From NCBI GenBank assembly GCA_049890275.1, contig JBMHBT010000003.1, positions 1-53,377 on the forward strand: a stretch of DNA of 53,377 nucleotides. Direction: 5' to 3'. A program made the position numbers and the translations under genes. The DNA comes from UBA7374 sp049890275 (lineage in GTDB: Bacteria; Verrucomicrobiota; Verrucomicrobiia; Opitutales; Coraliomargaritaceae). This document shows, piece by piece, positions 47,921 through 53,377 of this stretch. Under the pieces are notes generated by a model. It searched no databases and was not told where the DNA came from. It saw only the letters and a program-made list of their open reading frames with translations. The first letter of the stretch is position 1. The number at the start of each line of letters is the position of its first letter.

Positions 47921-48655
47921 ATGAAACGGACGGCACGGTATGTCTTCCAAACGCTCCTCGATTTAATTTTCCCCCGAAGCTGCGTGTATTGTCGGGAAAC
48001 CGTCGACGAAACCAGCCCCCTTCGCTACCTCTGCCGCAACTGTTGGCAACAAATACACATTGCCAAACCTCCGGCTTGCACCACTTGTGGATATCCTTTC
48101 TTCGGTATCCTAGCAGGCCCGCGTAAATGCCCACACTGCGCCGAACTCGACCCAGCATTTGAACAGGGTAAGACCCTCTTTTTAGCCAAAGGTCCCGCTC
48201 GAGCACTTCTACATGAACTCAAGTACCACAATGGCCTCTACGTTCTCGAAGACCTTTCACGCATAGCCCGCAGCCAGGAGTACTTTCTGCGTTACCTCTC
48301 CGGCGCAACCCTCGTGCCGGTTCCCCTACACAAAGATAAACTCCGTGAACGCGGCTACAACCAAAGCCTCCACCTCGCCCGCATACTCGCCCGAGTCACA
48401 CCCAAAGCCAAGATTTTGGATTGCCTTGTTCGGACTCGTTTCACCCGTACGCAAACGCGACTTGACCGATCAACCCGGTTTCAAAACATGAAAAATGCCT
48501 TTGCCTTAGCTCCCCGAGTCTACCTTAATACAAATGATATTTTTATCCTTATTGATGATGTATTCACTACTGGTTCGACCCTCAACGCCTGCGCCGAAGC
48601 ACTTCGGCAAGCTGGTGCGAAACGCATAAAGGTCGCAACTATTGGTCACGGATAA
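47921..48655 (+). CDS. ComF-family phosphoribosyltransferase-like protein
   Basis: A 244-residue protein. The N-terminal zinc finger uses Cys pairs (SCVYC, LCRNC, CTTCG, CPHC). The type I PRTase domain follows, with the PRPP motif IDDVFTTGST at about 211-220. In naturally competent bacteria ComF helps DNA uptake, but the activity is unclear and many non-competent species keep it. It follows truA closely. Confidence 0.88.
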   Translation: MKRTARYVFQTLLDLIFPRSCVYCRETVDETSPLRYLCRNCWQQIHIAKPPACTTCGYPFFGILAGPRKCPHCAELDPAFEQGKTLFLAKGPARALLHELKYHNGLYVLEDLSRIARSQEYFLRYLSGATLVPVPLHKDKLRERGYNQSLHLARILARVTPKAKILDCLVRTRFTRTQTRLDRSTRFQNMKNAFALAPRVYLNTNDIFILIDDVFTTGSTLNACAEALRQAGAKRIKVATIGHG

Positions 48656-48697
48656 CCAAACAACTTTTTCTACCTTACGCAGAACGGCTCATAAATC

Positions 48698-49564
48698 ATG
48701 GCACTTTTCGGAAAACCGCAGTACTCAACCGTCACGGTTAAGAAAAAAGATATCCCTAAAGATCTTTGGACTAAATGTCCCAAAACCGGGGAGATCATCT
48801 ATAATCGTGTCCTCAAGGAAAACCTCATGGTTGTCCCCAATAGCGGCTACCATTTTCCTTTGGACGCACGCTCCCGCATCAACTCCTTACTCGATCCAGA
48901 TTCGTTTCAAGAGACCGATGCCGGCCTACACTCTCTTGACCCGCTTTCCTTTAACGCCACCGCTTCCTATCCCAATAAGCTCAAGGCCAACCAAAAAAAG
49001 ACCTCGGAAACCGATACCGTTATCTCCGGAACCGGCTCCATTGCCGAGTTGCCGGTAAGTATTGCGGTAATGGACTTTCGCTTCATGGCCGCCTCCCTTG
49101 GCTCCGCTGCAGGCGAACGCATCACCCGAGCGATTGAGCGGGGAATCGAGCAAAAGTGCCCCGTCATTGTCGTTTCTGCCTCAGGTGGCGCACGTATGCA
49201 GGAAGGCATCCTCAGCCTCATGCAAATGGCGAAAACCAGTGCCGCGCTGGCCCGCCTCTCCGATGCAGGACTCCCCTTCATCTCTATCCTGACCAACCCG
49301 ACCATGGCCGGCGTTATGGCCAGCTTCGCCTCACTCGGCGACGTCATCATAGCTGAACCGGAAGCACTTATCGGCTTCGCCGGGCCTCGTGTGATCAAAG
49401 AGACCACCCAACAAGATCTACCCAGCGGCTTCCAAACCTCTGAATTTCTTCTGGATCGCGGGCTGATCGATATGATCATCCCCCGCTTAGAGATGCGCGA
49501 CCGGCTCGCCACCTTACTCTTGGCCTTCAGTAAAAATACCGCTGCCGCGCGGGAGGATGCCTGA
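48698..49564 (+). CDS. accD: Acetyl-CoA carboxylase carboxyltransferase, beta subunit
   Basis: A 288-residue subunit that, with AccA, transfers CO2 from biotin to acetyl-CoA to make malonyl-CoA. The crotonase-fold core is intact (MDFRFMAASLGSAAGERI, VSASGGARMQEG, TNPTMAGVMASFA, GFAGPRVI). The N-terminal zinc ribbon is not: in the CxxC-x15-CxxC pattern only Cys27 remains, the other positions being Thr30, Val46 and Ser49. This part normally binds zinc and nucleic acid. The 3' end overlaps folC by eight bases, the common accD-folC order. Confidence 0.95.
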   Translation: MALFGKPQYSTVTVKKKDIPKDLWTKCPKTGEIIYNRVLKENLMVVPNSGYHFPLDARSRINSLLDPDSFQETDAGLHSLDPLSFNATASYPNKLKANQKKTSETDTVISGTGSIAELPVSIAVMDFRFMAASLGSAAGERITRAIERGIEQKCPVIVVSASGGARMQEGILSLMQMAKTSAALARLSDAGLPFISILTNPTMAGVMASFASLGDVIIAEPEALIGFAGPRVIKETTQQDLPSGFQTSEFLLDRGLIDMIIPRLEMRDRLATLLLAFSKNTAAAREDA

Positions 49565-50846
49565 GCCCTCAGAAACCACGGATTACCTCTACTCCCTAAG
49601 GGAGCGAGGTTCGCAGTATGGACTCCAGCGCATGCAGCGATTTGTCGCTGCTCTTGGTAATCCACACAAGCAGTTTCCCCTGATCCATGTAGCCGGAACC
49701 AACGGCAAGGGCTCCGTTTGCGCCATGCTCGAGACCTTGTATCAAAATAACGGATACAAAACAGGACTTTTCACCTCTCCGCACCTCGTTCATCTCGGAG
49801 AACGCGTGCAGGTCAATCGATGCCCCTTGACGATGGAAGACATCGACCGCTACACAAGCCGCTTGCGTACTGTAGCCGAAGACCTCGATGAAGAGACCCC
49901 CGGAAGCCACCCCACCTTTTTTGAGTTTATGGCCGCCATGGCTTTTCTCCACTTCGCCGAGTCCAAGGTAAATATCGCCTTGATCGAAACCGGACTCGGC
50001 GGGCGCCTCGATGCCACCAATATCGTCGATCCGGAACTGTCCATCATCACCACAATCAGCCTCGACCACACCGAAATGCTGGGCGAGACCTTGACCGAAA
50101 TCGCCGGAGAAAAAGCGGGAATCGTCAAGCCCAAGAAACCGATTCTCATCGGCCACCTCCCTCCAGAGGCCCAGACAGTTGTCCGCAGAATCGCTGCCGA
50201 GCGTAGCTCTCCGCTCCTCAAACTCGAAAAACGTTTTCCCACTCGTGAGGATTTACCCGAAACCAACCTCTTCGGTGCCTTCCAGCGCATCAACGCAGGA
50301 CTCGCCCTCCAAGCCACGGAAATCCTCTCCAAAAGCTTTCCTATTCGATCCATTCAAGCATTCCGACACGTCGACTGGCCGGGACGCTGGCAAAAATTAG
50401 AGATTTCTAAACGTACCCTCATCCTTGATGCCACACACAACCCCGAAGGCGCTCAGCAACTGACCGACAGTCTGTCATCCCTGAACAATAAACCCATTGT
50501 TGTCGCCGGTACGCTCGGGGAGGAGCGAGGGCGCCACCTCATGCAAGCCATCGCCCCCTACGCTCGCGAAGTCTATCTGGTTGAACCGAACCAGCCCCGC
50601 GCACTGCCCGCTACCTACCTGCAGAACTGCCTACCCGCAGAATCCACCTTTCCCATACACGCTTCACAGGTCGAAGCCCTCTTTTCACAAGACGAATGTA
50701 AAATCGGCGAACCGGGCGATACCATTGTCTGCACCGGATCTATTTATCTCATAGGAGAAATCCTCCAACGACTACAAGGTTCGCAACCGGATACAAAGGG
50801 TAACCTTCAGGACAGAGTCGCTGATTTTAAAAAGAGTCAGCCCTAG
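49557..50846 (+). CDS. folC: Folylpolyglutamate / dihydrofolate synthase
   Basis: A 429-residue Mur-ligase-family enzyme that adds glutamates to folates and may also form dihydrofolate. The P-loop GTNGKGS is at residues 47-53, with SPHLVHLGERVQVN, ETGLGGRLDATN and DATHNPEGA. It overlaps accD by eight bases. Its stop shares the palindrome CTAG with the stop of convergent carA. Confidence 0.94.
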   Translation: MPEPSETTDYLYSLRERGSQYGLQRMQRFVAALGNPHKQFPLIHVAGTNGKGSVCAMLETLYQNNGYKTGLFTSPHLVHLGERVQVNRCPLTMEDIDRYTSRLRTVAEDLDEETPGSHPTFFEFMAAMAFLHFAESKVNIALIETGLGGRLDATNIVDPELSIITTISLDHTEMLGETLTEIAGEKAGIVKPKKPILIGHLPPEAQTVVRRIAAERSSPLLKLEKRFPTREDLPETNLFGAFQRINAGLALQATEILSKSFPIRSIQAFRHVDWPGRWQKLEISKRTLILDATHNPEGAQQLTDSLSSLNNKPIVVAGTLGEERGRHLMQAIAPYAREVYLVEPNQPRALPATYLQNCLPAESTFPIHASQVEALFSQDECKIGEPGDTIVCTGSIYLIGEILQRLQGSQPDTKGNLQDRVADFKKSQP

Positions 50847-52000
50847 CTGGCGTTCTGGTCGACCAGATCGTAGAAATGCTCGAACAATGCGTCCGCATCA
50901 TTCGGACCTGGCGCTGCCTCCGGATGGTATTGTACGGAGAAAACAGGGCGATCCTTTAAGCGCAGACCCTCCACAGTATCATCATTGAGATTAATCTCCG
51001 TAACGATTGCCCCGCATTTTTCCAGTTCTTCGCGAGTCGAGGCGAACCCGTGGTTTTGCGCCGTGATGGATACTTTACCCGTTTCCAGATTCTTCACTGG
51101 TTGGTTACCACCGCGATGCCCAAACTTCAGCTTAAAAGTCTTCGCACCGAGCGCATGCGTAATGATCTGGTGCCCGAGGCAGATCCCAAAAGTTGGAAAG
51201 TCCTCAATCAGATTCTTCACCGTAGCATGTGCATAATGAACGGCTGCCGGGTCTCCGGGGCCATTGGAAAGAAAGACGCCGTCCGGCTCTATCGCACGGA
51301 TTTCCTCTGCCGAAGCCTGCGCCGGGAAGACATGCACATCGAAGCCATGCTGCCGAAGTTTGCGGAAAATCGAATGTTTCGCTCCGAAATCCATCGCCGC
51401 AATACGGTAACGCTTCTTCTCGGCTTGAGCTCCGGCAAGATCCGTACCTTCTACACGAAAAGGCACGCTATCCACCCCGTCCGGATCCCACTCGTACGGC
51501 TCTGCCGCCGTGACTTCCTTGACAAAATCGACCCCAATCAGACCCGAAAATTCTTTTGCTCTCTCAATAGCTTCGGCGTCCGACAAGCCTTCGGTAGAAA
51601 TACACGCATTCATTGCCCCAGAAGTACGCAGCTTTTTCGTAATCGCTCGTGTATCCACTCCTTCAACTCCCGGAATGTTGGCCTCAGCCAAAAATTCCTG
51701 AATCGTTTGGCGACTGCGCCAATTGCTGGCCAAAGGACTCACCTCACGGACGATAAAACCTTTTACCTTAGGACCATCCGATTCGAAATCATCCGGACAG
51801 ATTCCATAGTTACCGACCTGCACTGCAGTCATGGTAACTATCTGAGAAAAATAAGAAGGATCGGTCAGAATTTCCTGATAGCCAGTCATACTTGTATTAA
51901 AACAAGCCTCTCCCACGCTTGTTGTAATCGCCCCAAAAGCACGCCCTCGATAAACAGTGCCGTCGGCAAATGCTATGATTCCTTCGTTGTGTTTCACCAT
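50843..52000 (-). CDS. carA: Carbamoyl-phosphate synthase small subunit
   Basis: A 385-residue glutamine amidotransferase that feeds ammonia to CarB for arginine and pyrimidine synthesis. The N-terminal domain has FADGTVYRGRAFGA and FNTSMTGYQEILTDPSY. The amidotransferase nucleophile is Cys274 in GICLGHQI and the His-Glu pair is in YHPEAAPGP. carB is not in the window. Confidence 0.96.
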   Translation of the reverse strand: MVKHNEGIIAFADGTVYRGRAFGAITTSVGEACFNTSMTGYQEILTDPSYFSQIVTMTAVQVGNYGICPDDFESDGPKVKGFIVREVSPLASNWRSRQTIQEFLAEANIPGVEGVDTRAITKKLRTSGAMNACISTEGLSDAEAIERAKEFSGLIGVDFVKEVTAAEPYEWDPDGVDSVPFRVEGTDLAGAQAEKKRYRIAAMDFGAKHSIFRKLRQHGFDVHVFPAQASAEEIRAIEPDGVFLSNGPGDPAAVHYAHATVKNLIEDFPTFGICLGHQIITHALGAKTFKLKFGHRGGNQPVKNLETGKVSITAQNHGFASTREELEKCGAIVTEINLNDDTVEGLRLKDRPVFSVQYHPEAAPGPNDADALFEHFYDLVDQNAS

Positions 52001-52069
52001 CTTAGCCGACGAGAAAAAAGAGAATTACGATGCATGCAAGCTTTTGAGTCAGATCTAACAGAATACCTA

Positions 52070-52104
52070 CAAAGAAAAAGCCGCGCCAAATTCATGGCGC
52101 GGCT
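52070..52104 (-). terminator. Rho-independent terminator after the sulfatase gene
   Basis: Read on the minus strand, AGCCGCGCCA and TGGCGCGGCT form a perfect 10-bp stem around six bases (52079-52104), followed by a T-rich run (52070-52078). It lies about 39 bases after the sulfatase stop. Confidence 0.9.
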
Positions 52105-52142
52105 GTAACCTTCGGGTAAGACTGCCCTAATTATTTCAAAGA

Positions 52143-53000
52143 TTAGTTATGCTGTGGCTGCATCATCTTCTCCATCACCTGTTCCAGCGTGAAACTCGCC
52201 GCCTTTTGACGGGGTGGATACTCCTGGAAGGTGGAGAGGAAATTACCGACAAAATTCTGAGCCGGCACGAGAAGATAGGCGCGGTCGAGCAACCAGTCAT
52301 AATAGGTATTGGAAGTCTCTTCGGCACGTTCGTACGGATCACGACGCAAGTTAAAGATCAATGGCACACGCAGCGGTACCAAAGGATCCATCCAGGTACG
52401 GAAGGTTCCATTTGTTTTTTGCTCCATGAAGACGAGTTTCCAGTCCTGATAACGAAGCGCCATTAAATCACCGTCGTCCGAGAAGTAGAAAATTTCTTTA
52501 CGAGGGCTTTCTGTAGCAGCTGGGTCTTTCAGGTGATCGATCAAGTTGTAACCATCTAAGTGGATCTTATAGCTGCGTCCGAGTGCTTTTGAGGTATAGC
52601 CGTCGAGCAAGTCTTCTTTAATGTCGTCTTTACCAGCAGCAGCCAAATAAGTAGGCAACCAATCCATGTGGTGGACAATTCCATTACTCACAGTACCTGG
52701 TTCAATGACTCCTGGCCAACGGACCGCACAAGGAACGCGCCAGCCACCTTCCCAGTTGGTGTTCTTCTCTCCACGGAACGGAGTCGAAGCAGCATCCGGC
52801 CAAGTGTTGTAGTGTGGACCGTTATCCGTCGAGTAGTGGACAATCGTGTTGTCAGCGATACCCAACTCATCGAGCACATCCAAAAACTGACCGATGTGCA
52901 TGTCATGCTCCACCATTCCAGCAGAGTACTCATCCGCATTTGGATAAATCTCTTTAATCTGTGCCATCTTTTCATCACTCACGTGGGTGCGGAAGTGCCC
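52143..53000 (-). pseudogene. Arylsulfatase, C-terminal part only
   Basis: The frame encodes about 285 residues of a type I sulfatase. It begins within the conserved HFRTH segment (52983-52997) and continues with MVEHDMHIGQFLDVLDELGI, YSTDNGPHYNTWPD, GEKNTNWEGGWRVP, HLDGYNLIDHL and YLLVPAQNFV. All sequence before HFRTH is missing, including the CxPSR site whose Cys becomes formylglycine, so as it stands the gene cannot make an active enzyme. It ends at a normal stop and has a good terminator. Upstream of about 53000 the minus strand no longer looks like sulfatase; instead the plus strand holds a vWA gene. Confidence 0.82.
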
Positions 53001-53377
53001 GCTGCCTTTGCCGAGGAACAGGCGGGACTCTTCATACTTCTGCGCACAAGCCCAAGCATGTTGGCAACCGACCTGCCTCCCACCCGCCTCGAACGCGCCC
53101 GTATTAAAATCGCCGAGCTACTCAAAGAGCGTGCCGCCGCCCCCACAGGACTGATTGCATACAGCGGCAGCGCCCATCTTGTGCTCCCCCTAACGCGCGA
53201 TGATCGACTGCTCCAAACCATGGCCGCCAGCCTCCATCCCGACATTATGCCGACTGAAGGAGATGACTTAGCCGGAGCCATCCGGCTGGCCGAAGCACAA
53301 TTCAAAAAATCCGGAATATCCGGTTCGATTCTCGTCCTAACCGATAACTCCATCCTTTCCGGTCAATTCAAGCAGAT
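53001..53377 (+). pseudogene. von Willebrand A domain protein, fragment lacking both ends
   Basis: The plus-strand frame reads PAAFAEEQAGLFILLRTSPSMLATDLPPTRLER, then GLIAYSGSAHLVLPLTRD, PTEGDDLAGAIRLAE and GSILVLTDNS, a clear vWA domain of the BatB-like type. The frame is open to the last base. The usual N-terminal membrane segments are absent: the frame runs instead into antisense sulfatase sequence. At the metal site the first Asp of DxSxS is Arg (RTSPS), a change I recall from some members of this subfamily. It is truncated at the junction with the sulfatase remnant. Confidence 0.7.

Overview
The window is a gene-dense, mostly chromosomal stretch of moderate GC, with AT-richer DNA in the first ~5 kb. 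I think it comes from a Gram-negative member of the Verrucomicrobiota, perhaps an Opitutia/Puniceicoccales relative. That is inferred from the mix of genes: a eukaryote-type HisA, a sulfatase, FecR-domain and four-helix-bundle proteins, an outer-membrane-type cell plan (DsbD, periplasmic proteins, mreBCD-mrdA), and few clear Shine-Dalgarno sites. No rRNA, tRNA, CRISPR array, integrase or transposase was seen. No stretch of 300 bases lacks a gene.

Layout. (1) 1-4.7 kb: a surface-polysaccharide locus on the minus strand. It holds rfbB (cut by the left edge), a four-helix-bundle gene broken by an in-frame TGA, a UDP-glucuronate-4-epimerase-like SDR, a WecA/MraY-type glycan initiator with an extra C-terminal domain, and a GbsR/MarR-type regulator with a palindrome upstream. 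(2) 4.8-16.8 kb: a small membrane protein, eukaryote-type hisA, a secreted FecR protein with EF-hand-containing repeats, valS, an SDR lacking the catalytic Tyr, a chalcone-isomerase-like protein, pyruvate dehydrogenase E1alpha/E1beta/E2, a GT2 glycosyltransferase and a metal-tailed FKBP isomerase. (3) 16.9-26.3 kb: glnD, a GAF-GAF histidine kinase, a VanZ-like protein, dsbD, a SOUL protein, def and a FitA/PIN toxin-antitoxin pair. (4) 26.3-32.2 kb: rsmG, B12-dependent metH, a CPBP protease and a dimeric dUTPase. (5) 32.4-45.7 kb: an RGG-tailed disordered protein, murA, ruvB, a SpoU methyltransferase, tyrS, a peroxiredoxin, aconitase, a STAS protein and the rod-shape operon mreB-mreC-mreD-mrdA. 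(6) 45.7-52.0 kb: an SDR, ruvC, truA, comF-like, accD-folC and carA. (7) 52.1 kb to the end: the 3' part of a sulfatase gene meets, head to head, a von Willebrand A gene that has also lost its 5' end. This is either a recombination point or an assembly misjoin.

How the genes fit together. Most are housekeeping: aminoacylation, central carbon (PDH, aconitase), one-carbon and B12 metabolism, peptidoglycan precursor supply and elongation (murA, mre, PBP2), fatty acid and folate supply (accD, folC), DNA repair and RNA modification. The accessory material is the polysaccharide locus, the TA pair, the repeat-rich FecR protein and the broken ends. The observations most worth a second look are the FecR/EF-hand repeat protein, AccD that has lost three of its four zinc cysteines, the right-edge junction, the TGA-interrupted four-helix gene, the RGG-tailed protein next to murA, and several palindromes at promoters. 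I did not find a clear multi-gene system that looks wholly new.
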